Source of the DNA: Microbacteriaceae bacterium
Lineage (GTDB): Bacteria; Actinomycetota; Actinomycetes; Actinomycetales; Microbacteriaceae
Assembly: GCA_947455385.1 (NCBI GenBank)
Contig: CANGNR010000079.1
Location: 1-5,517, forward strand
Length of the DNA: 5,517 nt
Direction: 5' to 3'
Shown: in pieces, positions 1 through 5,517 of the stretch
Layout of the letters: each line of letters begins with the position of its first letter
Position numbering within the stretch: the first letter of the stretch is position 1
The notes under the pieces: generated by a model
The model's input: the letters and a program-made list of their open reading frames with translations, nothing else
The model's database searches: none
What the model was told of the DNA's origin: nothing
Made by a program: the position numbers and the translations under genes

Positions 1-282
1 CTCACCCACCTGCACGTCTCGAAGGTCAACATTCGCGAGCAGGCCGGCGAGGTCGTTGCGATTCTGCGGGCCAAGCGCAAGGTGTCGTTCTTCGACATCA
101 TCGCTGAGGTGCGCGACCGCGCCATAGTTATCGCCAGGTTCCTCTCGGTGCTCGAGCTCTATCGCCTGGCCGCGATTAACTTCACCCAGGATGGCCCGCT
201 CGCCGACCTCTCACTCGAGTGGGCCGACGACAACTTTGACGAAAACCGACTCGACACCCTTGGAGCCGAATATGACGAATGA
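1..282 (+). CDS. scpA: Segregation and condensation protein A (ScpA), C-terminal part only
   Basis: The frame is open from base 1 to the TGA at 280-282, giving 93 visible residues; the start lies upstream of the window. ScpA is the kleisin of the SMC-ScpAB condensin, which bridges the two SMC ATPase heads and helps organise and segregate the chromosome in the cytoplasm. What is visible matches the C-terminal winged-helix region that docks on an SMC head: a segment around V-S-F-F-D-I-I (local residues 30-36), then R-F-L-S-V-L-E-L-Y-R-L (local residues 47-57), then an acidic end. The motif FLSVLELYRL is the typical 'FLALLEL' signature of the family. The identity is reinforced by the directly following, overlapping scpB. 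The first two thirds, including the SMC-neck and ScpB-binding parts, cannot be assessed. The first in-frame ATG here, at 82, is internal and not a start. Confidence 0.9.
   Translation, partial: LTHLHVSKVNIREQAGEVVAILRAKRKVSFFDIIAEVRDRAIVIARFLSVLELYRLAAINFTQDGPLADLSLEWADDNFDENRLDTLGAEYDE
262..265 (+). promoter_or_regulatory. Ribosome binding site of scpB inside the scpA end
   Basis: GGAG at 262-265 lies 6 nt before the ATG at 272 and inside the last codons of scpA. Its spacing supports the 272 start over the upstream in-frame candidate at 191, which would overlap scpA by about 90 bases. Confidence 0.6.
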
Positions 283-844
283 CCTGACCCCCGCCGAACT
301 TGAGGCGCGACAGCTCAGGGGAGCGGTCGAGGCCGTCTTGATGGTGGCCGATGTTCCGGTTTCGGTGGTTGCGCTGGCAGCCGCACTCGACACCCCCGTC
401 GACGAAATCAAGACGGCGGTTCTTGCCCTAAAGGCAGAGTACGACGAGCCTCATCCGCGTGGTTTTGAACTTCGCGAAGTCGGCGGCGGTTGGCGAGTTT
501 TCGTGCGCGAAGACTTCGACTGGGCGGTGCGCCTTTTTTTGAGCAACGAGAACCCGAGCAAGCTAAGCCAGGCGGCCCTCGAGACCCTCGCGGTTGTGGC
601 TTATAAGCAGCCAATCTCGCGCGGTCAGGTAGCCTCGATACGTGGGGTCAACGTCGACACCGTGATGCGCACCCTGCTAAGCCGCGGGCTAATCACCGAG
701 CTGTATACCGACAGCGAGACCGGCGCAATCAACTACGGCACCACCGAGCTCATGCTCGAGGTGCTCGGCATTAACTCGCTGAGTGAACTGCCGCAAATCA
801 GCCCATATCTGCCAGACGCGCAGACCATATACGAAGAGAACTAG
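272..844 (+). CDS. scpB: Segregation and condensation protein B (ScpB)
   Basis: This 190-residue protein is the KITE subunit of the SMC-ScpAB complex. It dimerises and binds the central part of ScpA, helping control SMC head engagement and chromosome loading. Two winged-helix domains are visible: the first at about residues 15-90, the second at about 98-175. The second opens with the family hallmark L-S-Q-A-A-L-E-T-L-A-V-V-A-Y-K-Q-P-I-S-R (98-117), followed by IRGVN (123-127) and the helix VMRTLLSRGLI (131-141). The closing YGTTELMLEVLGINSLSELP region (155-174) is also typical. Length is normal for the family, without the long Pro/Glu-rich tail some species carry. The ATG at 272 is chosen because the protein then begins just before the first domain, it has a Shine-Dalgarno sequence, and it overlaps scpA by 11 nt, suggesting coupled translation. 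A run of seven T lies at 534-540 within codons 88-90. Confidence 0.95.
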   Translation: MTNDLTPAELEARQLRGAVEAVLMVADVPVSVVALAAALDTPVDEIKTAVLALKAEYDEPHPRGFELREVGGGWRVFVREDFDWAVRLFLSNENPSKLSQAALETLAVVAYKQPISRGQVASIRGVNVDTVMRTLLSRGLITELYTDSETGAINYGTTELMLEVLGINSLSELPQISPYLPDAQTIYEEN

Positions 845-847
845 GTA

Positions 848-1741
848 ATGACAGAAGAACAAGAGTCGGGCCCGATCCGACTGCAAAAGGCGCTAGCCAA
901 TGCCGGCGTCGCTTCGCGTCGAGCCTGCGAAGAGCTCATCGTGCAGGGCCAGGTGAAGGTCAACGGCAAGCTCGTGAAAGAGCTCGGCACGCGAGTCGAC
1001 ACCTCGGTAGACAAGGTCACCGTGCGCGGTGTGCCCGTGCAGTTCGACACCACCCGCATCTACCTCGCGCTAAACAAGCCGGTCGGCACCATCAGTTCGA
1101 TGGCCGACGAAGAGGGTCGCCCAGACCTCAACGAGTTCGTCGTCGACTATGACCGCGTGTTCAACATTGGCCGCCTCGACGTCGAGACCTCAGGGCTATT
1201 ACTTTTGACCAACGACGGTGACCTAGCGCACCGGCTGGCCCACCCTAGTTTCGGCATCGAAAAGACCTACCTCGCCAAGGTAAACGGGCTAATGGGCAAC
1301 CCCGAGATCGACCAGCTGCTGGCCGGTTTCGAACTCGAGGATGGCTTCATTCAGGCCGACCGTGCTCGCCTGGTAGACCACACCAAGACCCAGACCCTGG
1401 TCGAGATTGTGCTGCACTCGGGCAAGAACCGCATCGTGCGACGCATGTTCGAGCACATCGGATTCCCCGTGCACGAGCTGGTTCGCAAGCAGTTTGGGCC
1501 AATCTTCTTGGGCGGCCTCAAGCCTGGCCACACGCGCCAACTGAATAAACTTGAGATGGGTGCGTTGCTAAAGGCTGCATCGGGTGAACCGGTGCGCAAG
1601 CCGCGCCCCGCACCGACCAAGGCCTCGGCCAAGGGTGGAGTAAAGAAGAACGTTAGAACCGCTGGCAAGGCCGGCGGTGCAGCAAAACCGAGCGGCGCGA
1701 AGTCGAACGGCGGTAAGGCACAGAAGAGGCAAGCACGATGA
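848..1741 (+). CDS. rluB: 23S rRNA pseudouridine synthase, RluB/RsuA family
   Basis: This 297-residue enzyme isomerises a uridine to pseudouridine in rRNA. By homology to RluB the target would be the 23S residue equivalent to E. coli U2605, but the exact target is inferred. An S4 RNA-binding domain lies at about residues 10-55 (RLQKALANAGVASRRACEEL onward). The catalytic core follows: LALNKPVG at 73-80, then GRLDVETSGLLLLT at 108-121, whose Asp111 is the expected catalytic aspartate, then the C-terminal family motif KNRIVRRM at 193-200. The last about 48 residues (250-297) form a Lys/Arg/Ala/Gly-rich tail without any acidic residue. The ATG at 848 lies 3 nt after the scpB stop; GAAGAG at 833-838 may serve as a weak ribosome binding site. 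The position next to scpAB is usual for this family in Gram-positive bacteria and favours RluB over RsuA. The stop overlaps the aroH start. Confidence 0.92.
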   Translation: MTEEQESGPIRLQKALANAGVASRRACEELIVQGQVKVNGKLVKELGTRVDTSVDKVTVRGVPVQFDTTRIYLALNKPVGTISSMADEEGRPDLNEFVVDYDRVFNIGRLDVETSGLLLLTNDGDLAHRLAHPSFGIEKTYLAKVNGLMGNPEIDQLLAGFELEDGFIQADRARLVDHTKTQTLVEIVLHSGKNRIVRRMFEHIGFPVHELVRKQFGPIFLGGLKPGHTRQLNKLEMGALLKAASGEPVRKPRPAPTKASAKGGVKKNVRTAGKAGGAAKPSGAKSNGGKAQKRQAR

Positions 1742-2097
1742 TCAGAGCCGTTCGCGGAGCGATTCAGCTAGACAGCGACGAGCGCGAGCACCTGCTCAAG
1801 TCAACGGCCGAGCTGCTCGCCAAGACCCTGCACGCCAACGAGATCGAAGTCGACCAACTCGTCTCGATCATTTTCACCGCAACCCCTGATGTCACCAGCG
1901 AGTTTCCAGCGCTCGCGGCACGCGAGCTCGGGCTCGTCGATGTGCCGCTGATGTGTGCCGTCGAGATGGACGTCGCCGGTGCAATGCCTCGAGTGATTCG
2001 CCTGATGGCATACTTCAACACGGCAAAGAGCCGCCAAGAGATTCAGCACATCTACCTCCGCGGAGCCAAGGCGCTCAGGTTGGACATCGCGCAGTGA
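1738..2097 (+). CDS. aroH: Chorismate mutase, monofunctional AroH class
   Basis: This 119-residue protein is predicted to convert chorismate to prephenate, the branch step toward tyrosine and phenylalanine. It resembles the trimeric pseudo-alpha/beta-barrel enzyme of Bacillus subtilis rather than the all-helical AroQ type. Aligned by eye with the B. subtilis protein, the active-site residues are all present: Arg6 (R7) in AVRGA, Cys73 (C75), Glu76 (E78) in EMDV, Arg88 (R90) in RVIRLM, Tyr106 (Y108) in IYL, and Arg114 (R116) in ALR. The SATPD-like signature appears as TATPDVTSEFPA at 47-58. The protein ends only a few residues after Arg114, so the flexible C-terminal tail is shorter than in B. 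subtilis (about 127 residues). The ATG sits in an ATGA overlap with the rluB stop. The stop in turn overlaps the tyrA start, placing consecutive pathway enzymes in coupled translation. Confidence 0.95.
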   Translation: MIRAVRGAIQLDSDEREHLLKSTAELLAKTLHANEIEVDQLVSIIFTATPDVTSEFPALAARELGLVDVPLMCAVEMDVAGAMPRVIRLMAYFNTAKSRQEIQHIYLRGAKALRLDIAQ

Positions 2098-3179
2098 ACC
2101 AATTGCGCACCACCGGCACCGTCAAGATCGTTGGCGCCGGGCTACTAGGCACAAGCATTGGACTCGCCCTGCGCCAGGCCGGCGCTGACGTCGTTCTGGC
2201 CGACCAGTCGAAGGCGAGCGTCGCGCTCGCCGTTGACTACGGGGCAGGCCGTGCCGCAACCGCCAACGATGAACCGGCACTCATAGTCGTGTGCGTGCCG
2301 CCAGATCAGGTGGCCGAGATGGTAGAGCGCGAGCTCGCGGCATCGCCGCGGGCCATCGTGACCGACGTGGCCAGCGTCAAGGGCGAGATTCTTGAGTCGC
2401 TGCGCGCCGCTGGTGTGCCGCTGCAAAACTATGTCGGGTCACATCCGATGGCCGGCCGAGAGCGCGGCGGAGCCATCAGCGGCCGTGCCGACCTTTTCTT
2501 CACTATGCCTTGGGTGCTCGCAATTCACGAAGGCGCGAACCCTGCCGCTGTCGCCGCGGTTGAGGCGCTCGCGCTCGACCTCGGTGCAACCCCGATTCGC
2601 ACCACGCCTGAGGCCCACGACCGCGCGGTTGCGCTGGTCTCGCACGTGCCGCAGCTAGTCAGCTCGCTGCTAGCCGGCCGACTCGTCGGCGCCGAGGCCT
2701 CCGACCTGGCCCTCGCTGGTGCTGGTCTTCGCGACACCACCCGCATCGCCGCGAGCGACCCAAAGCTTTGGCTGCAGATCTTCGCCGCAAACAGCGGCGA
2801 GGTGGCGAGCATTCTCAAGAAGCTCTCGCGCGACCTAGTCGAGGCCGTCTCGGCGCTGGATAATCTAGACGCACCAGGCTCGCTCGCCAAACTGGGCGAG
2901 CTTATGGCTGCCGGCAACGCGGGCGTGGCAGCGATTCCGGGCAAGCACGGTGCCCGCAACGCGAGCTACTCGCAGCTCATCGTCTTGATCGACGACAAGC
3001 CCGGCGAGCTAGCCCGACTGCTCACCGAGATCGGCGAGATCGGCATCAACCTCGAAGACCTAAAGCTCGAGCACTCGCCGGGTGCCCAGATTGGCCTCGT
3101 CGAACTCTACGTTCTGCCCAAGGTCGAGGTCGCTCTCGCAGAGGCGCTCGTCGCCCGCGGTTGGCGGTTGGCGGGCTAA
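2094..3179 (+). CDS. tyrA: Prephenate dehydrogenase with C-terminal ACT domain
   Basis: This 361-residue protein is predicted to oxidise and decarboxylate prephenate to 4-hydroxyphenylpyruvate, the precursor of tyrosine. The N-terminal Rossmann domain shows KIVGAGLLGTSIG (11-23), a GxGxxG nucleotide loop, with Asp37 at the end of the second strand, suggesting NAD rather than NADP. Family active-site motifs are DVASVKG (91-97, Ser94), GSHPMAGRERGG (115-126, His117) and SHVPQLVS (183-190, His184). GLRDTTRIAASDPKLW (211-226) belongs to the helical dimerisation domain and holds the expected substrate arginine. An ACT domain starts at about residue 293 (YSQLIVLIDDKPGELARLLTEI onward) and probably gives feedback control by an aromatic amino acid. 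The start chosen is GTG at 2094, in a GTGA overlap with the aroH stop and with an AGG/GGA-rich stretch at 2077-2084. A TTG at 2103 is a weaker alternative. Specificity for arogenate instead of prephenate cannot be excluded. Confidence 0.93.
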   Translation: MNQLRTTGTVKIVGAGLLGTSIGLALRQAGADVVLADQSKASVALAVDYGAGRAATANDEPALIVVCVPPDQVAEMVERELAASPRAIVTDVASVKGEILESLRAAGVPLQNYVGSHPMAGRERGGAISGRADLFFTMPWVLAIHEGANPAAVAAVEALALDLGATPIRTTPEAHDRAVALVSHVPQLVSSLLAGRLVGAEASDLALAGAGLRDTTRIAASDPKLWLQIFAANSGEVASILKKLSRDLVEAVSALDNLDAPGSLAKLGELMAAGNAGVAAIPGKHGARNASYSQLIVLIDDKPGELARLLTEIGEIGINLEDLKLEHSPGAQIGLVELYVLPKVEVALAEALVARGWRLAG

Positions 3180-3832
3180 TGACAACAGTCATCGCCATTG
3201 ACGGGCCGGCTGGCTCTGGCAAGTCGAGCGTCAGCAAGCAGGCCGCCCGCGAGCTCGGATTCGGCTACCTAGACACCGGAGCCGCATACCGCGCGCTTGC
3301 CTGGTGGAGCAAGTCCACCGGAAGCGAGCCAGACGACCTCGCCACCCGCCTCGACGACTTCGACTATTCCATCTCGACCAACCCCGATGACTTCTGGGTC
3401 CATGTGGGCTCCGACGATGTGACCGAGGCAATTCGTGAGAGCGCGATTTCTGAGGCGGTCTCAGACGTGGCGCGCATCCCAGAGGTTCGAACCTTCATGA
3501 AGCAACTCACTAGAGGCATCATCGCCGCCGAAAATCGCCCCGGAATCGTGGTCGAGGGCCGAGACATCACCACCGTCGTCGCACCCGATGCCCAGGTTCG
3601 CCTCTTACTAACGGCCGACGAAGCGGTTAGAATTAAGCGTCGGTCGGCAGAGCTCTCGGTAGCTTCGCAGCAAATCACAAAGCAGGTGACCGACCGTGAC
3701 GCCAGTGACCTGAAAGTCGTTGACTTTATTACTCCAGCGGTTGGCGTCGAACTCATAGATTCGACCGAACTCGACCTGCCGCAAACTGTGCAGGCGGTTC
3801 TCAGCGCGGTTTCGCGCCAACTAGCCATTTAG
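3179..3832 (+). CDS. cmk: Cytidylate kinase
   Basis: This 217-residue cytosolic enzyme transfers phosphate from ATP to CMP or dCMP, giving the diphosphates used for RNA, DNA and lipid precursors. It shows the P-loop GPAGSGKSS at 9-17, [13 protein letters not shown] at 31-43 (CMP-binding segment), an NMP-binding insert around 79-118 with Ser95 and Arg104, [13 protein letters not shown] at 126-138, the lid region [10 protein letters not shown] at 150-159, and the closing [13 protein letters not shown] at 192-204. Most CMP contacts known from the E. coli enzyme are present; the arginine equivalent to R188 is replaced by Val180. Length is usual for the family. The ATG at 3179 shares its A with the tyrA TAA, and the P-loop then begins at residue 9 as expected. 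An upstream TTG at 3161 would add six residues and overlap tyrA more, so it is less likely. Position just before der is a common actinobacterial arrangement. Confidence 0.95.
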   Translation: MTTVIAIDGPAGSGKSSVSKQAARELGFGYLDTGAAYRALAWWSKSTGSEPDDLATRLDDFDYSISTNPDDFWVHVGSDDVTEAIRESAISEAVSDVARIPEVRTFMKQLTRGIIAAENRPGIVVEGRDITTVVAPDAQVRLLLTADEAVRIKRRSAELSVASQQITKQVTDRDASDLKVVDFITPAVGVELIDSTELDLPQTVQAVLSAVSRQLAI

Positions 3833-3835
3833 GGG
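3831..3835 (+). promoter_or_regulatory. Ribosome binding site of der overlapping the cmk stop
   Basis: AGGGG at 3831-3835 shares bases with the cmk TAG (3830-3832) and ends 4 nt before the der ATG at 3840. It supports that start and suggests that ribosomes ending on cmk can re-initiate on der. Confidence 0.55.
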
Positions 3836-3839
3836 CACC

Positions 3840-5351
3840 ATGTCTGACGAGCAAGACTTCGACCCGATCGATCCAGCATTCTTGCAGCGCATCAGCGAGG
3901 TATCCGACGAGGACGCCGAGGCCCGCGCACGCGCCCTTCGCGCCGGACTTGAAGAGTATGACCTTGAGTCTGAAGACCTCGAAGTTCTAGAGGCAGACTG
4001 GGACTACTCGGATGAGCCGATCCTGCTGCCCGCCCTGCCCGTGTTGGCCATCGTCGGCCGACCAAACGTTGGCAAGTCGGCGCTCGTCAACCGCATCCTT
4101 GGTCGCCGCGAAGCGGTGGTCGAAGACAAGCCTGGCGTGACCCGCGACCGAGTTTCTTATCAGGCCGAGTGGAACGAACGAAAGTTCACCCTGGTTGACA
4201 CCGGTGGCTGGGAGCCAGACGCCAAGGGCATCGACCGCTCTGTCGCGTTGCAGGCCGAGATCGCCATCGAAATGGCCGATTCGGTTCTGTTCGTCGTGGA
4301 TGCGCTGGTCGGCCCGACCACCACCGACGAGCGCGTAGTCAAGTTGCTTCGCGCCTCAGGCAAGCCGGTTCTGCTGGCCGCCAACAAGATTGATGACATG
4401 CGCCTCGAGCCCGAAGCCGCCGCGCTCTGGTCGCTTGGCCTCGGCGAGCCTTACCCGGTTTCTGCTCTGCACGGCAGGGGAGTGGCCGACCTTCTGGACG
4501 CCGCACTCAAGACGCTGCCAGAGGAGTCACGGGTTGCGAAGCGCGAAATCGGCGGACCACGCCGCATCGCACTGATCGGCCGCCCAAACGTCGGCAAGTC
4601 TTCGCTGCTTAACAAGGCGGCCGGCAGTGAGCGCGTGGTCGTCAACGAGTTGGCCGGCACCACCCGCGATCCAATCGACGAACAGGTCGAACTCGGTGGC
4701 AAGACCTGGCGGTTCGTCGATACCGCGGGTATCCGCCGCCGCATCCGCCTTGCGCAAGGCGCTGATTTCTACGCTTCGCTCCGCACCGCGGCAGCTCTTG
4801 AGCGCGCCGAGGTTGCCGTCGTCCTGTTTGACGTCACCGAGGCAATCTCTGACGCCGACATCCGCATCGTCGACATGGCCCTCGAGTCTGGTCGCGCACT
4901 GGTGCTCGCCTTCAACAAGTGGGACGAGCTCGACGAAGACCGTCGATACCTCCTCGAGCGCGAGATTGAGCAGAACCTGAGCCACGTTGCCTGGGCTCCG
5001 CGAGTGAACATCTCGGCAAAGACCGGCCGTCACCTCGAGAAGCTGGTTCCAGCCCTCGAAGTGGCCCTCGACTCATGGGACATGCGCATTCAGACCGGCA
5101 AGCTCAACGCCTTCATCCAGGAACTCACCATGGAGACCCCGCACCCGGTTCGCGGAGGCAAGCAGCCCCGCATCCTCTTTGCGACCCAGGTTTCGGTGCG
5201 CCCACCAAAGTTCGTCTTGTTCACCACCGGCTTCCTCGAAGAGGGTTACCGTCGCTTTATCACGCGTCGCCTGCGCGAGACCTACGGTTTCGAAGGCAGT
5301 CCGATCGAGATTGGCATGCGCGTGCGAGAGAAGCGCAAGCGCACCAAGTAG
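3840..5351 (+). CDS. der: Ribosome biogenesis GTPase Der (EngA)
   Basis: This 503-residue protein is a tandem-GTPase assembly factor that binds the maturing 50S ribosomal subunit. The first G domain begins near residue 67: G1 GRPNVGKS 73-80, G2 in GVTRD 99-103, G3 DTGG 120-123, G4 NKID 182-185, G5 SAL 208-210. The second begins near 241: G1 GRPNVGKS 247-254, G2 in TTRD 274-277, G3 DTAG 294-297, G4 NKWD 359-362, G5 SAK 392-394. A KH-like RNA-binding domain occupies about 410-503, with NAFIQELT and [17 protein letters not shown], and ends in a basic tail. Before the first G domain lies an extension of about 65 residues, very acidic (22 Asp/Glu in the first 60), absent from E. coli-type Der and, to my knowledge, common in Actinobacteria. 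The ATG at 3840 has a strong Shine-Dalgarno sequence, so the extension appears to be translated. It is the last protein gene of the operon. Confidence 0.96.
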   Translation: MSDEQDFDPIDPAFLQRISEVSDEDAEARARALRAGLEEYDLESEDLEVLEADWDYSDEPILLPALPVLAIVGRPNVGKSALVNRILGRREAVVEDKPGVTRDRVSYQAEWNERKFTLVDTGGWEPDAKGIDRSVALQAEIAIEMADSVLFVVDALVGPTTTDERVVKLLRASGKPVLLAANKIDDMRLEPEAAALWSLGLGEPYPVSALHGRGVADLLDAALKTLPEESRVAKREIGGPRRIALIGRPNVGKSSLLNKAAGSERVVVNELAGTTRDPIDEQVELGGKTWRFVDTAGIRRRIRLAQGADFYASLRTAAALERAEVAVVLFDVTEAISDADIRIVDMALESGRALVLAFNKWDELDEDRRYLLEREIEQNLSHVAWAPRVNISAKTGRHLEKLVPALEVALDSWDMRIQTGKLNAFIQELTMETPHPVRGGKQPRILFATQVSVRPPKFVLFTTGFLEEGYRRFITRRLRETYGFEGSPIEIGMRVREKRKRTK

Positions 5352-5356
5352 TCGCT

Positions 5357-5383
5357 TTCGCAACTAGTGGCCTTGGCTAAACT
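5357..5383 (+). promoter_or_regulatory. Putative promoter of the tRNA-Pro gene
   Basis: A -10-like TAAACT lies at 5378-5383. A weak -35-like TTCGCA lies at 5357-5362 with a short 15-nt spacing; shifting the -35 to start at 5355 gives 17 nt with a poorer match. Transcription would begin near 5390, about 9 nt before the mature tRNA 5' end. Each hexamer matches its consensus at only four of six positions, so this rests largely on location. Confidence 0.45.
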
Positions 5384-5398
5384 AGGGGAGCAACAACA

Positions 5399-5472
<74 letters not shown>

Positions 5473-5503
5473 CAAAGGTCGCCTAGGCGGCTCAACTCGA
5501 ACC

Positions 5504-5508
5504 GAGGA
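5504..5508 (+). promoter_or_regulatory. Ribosome binding site for a gene leaving the window
   Basis: GAGGA at 5504-5508 ends 5 nt before an ATG at 5514, an ideal Shine-Dalgarno arrangement after the tRNA gene. Confidence 0.5.
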
Positions 5509-5513
5509 CGATT

Positions 5514-5517
5514 ATGA
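5514..5517 (+). CDS. Probable start of the next gene, cut by the window edge
   Basis: Only the ATG and one further base are visible, so no product can be named. The call rests on the well-spaced GAGGA just upstream and on the absence of any other gene in the bases between the tRNA and this point. Confidence 0.4.

Noticed and set aside
191..271. N-terminal extension of scpB from 191
   Set aside because: The extra residues are Ser/Thr-rich shadow sequence of the scpA end. The ATG at 272 has a good ribosome binding site and gives the usual ScpB beginning.
1953..2093. N-terminal extension of tyrA starting at 1953
   Set aside because: It would lie in another frame of aroH, adds 47 residues without similarity to TyrA, and the GTG at 2094 places the Rossmann loop at the normal distance from the start.
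2525..2959. Antisense open frame of 144 codons across tyrA
   Set aside because: It is the mirror of a GC-rich coding strand, rich in Ser/Ala/Arg, without recognisable motifs or a suitable ribosome binding site, opposite a confident gene.
3364..3828. Antisense open frame of 154 codons across cmk
   Set aside because: It is a low-complexity Ser/Thr/Arg-rich shadow of cmk with no supporting start signal.
4527..5033. Antisense open frame of 168 codons across der
   Set aside because: It lies fully opposite the second GTPase domain of der and shows no family motif. Codon bias of the sense gene explains its length.
5364..5385. Possible terminator hairpin after der
   Set aside because: It has only 5 AT-rich base pairs around a 12-nt loop and no following T run, too weak for an intrinsic terminator.

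Overview
The window looks like a piece of actinobacterial chromosome. The GC content is moderately high, roughly 60% by eye. The tightly packed order scpA-scpB-rluB-aroH-tyrA-cmk-der, the AroH-class chorismate mutase, the long acidic N-terminus on Der and the protein sequences together fit the family Microbacteriaceae. The moderate GC and near absence of spacers suggest a small-genome aquatic lineage such as Rhodoluna or Aquiluna. That placement is an inference from gene order and composition, not a database match.

Layout: all genes are on the + strand. Bases 1-282 are the 3' end of scpA (kleisin). It is followed by scpB (272-844), rluB (848-1741), aroH (1738-2097), tyrA (2094-3179), cmk (3179-3832) and der (3840-5351). 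Junctions are an 11-nt overlap, a 3-nt gap, ATGA and GTGA 4-nt overlaps, a 1-nt TAATG overlap and a 7-nt gap. This indicates one transcript with translational coupling, whose promoter lies upstream of the window. After der a short spacer carries a plausible sigma-70-type promoter, then tRNA-Pro(GGG) at 5399-5472. The final 45 bases hold a 10-bp palindrome, a good Shine-Dalgarno sequence and an ATG at 5514 that probably opens the next gene.

The operon joins functions used in growing cells. ScpA and ScpB load and regulate SMC condensin. RluB modifies 23S rRNA and Der assembles the 50S subunit. Cmk makes CDP for nucleic acid synthesis. AroH and TyrA form a two-gene branch from chorismate toward tyrosine, with a C-terminal ACT domain on TyrA that probably senses an aromatic amino acid.

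I see no mobile element, CRISPR array, broken gene or convincing undescribed system. This is an ordinary core-genome region. The points worth a second look are modest: a substituted CMP-site arginine in Cmk, low-complexity charged tails on RluB and Der, a heptamer matching the -1 slippery pattern in scpB, and the apparent lack of a terminator between der and the tRNA.
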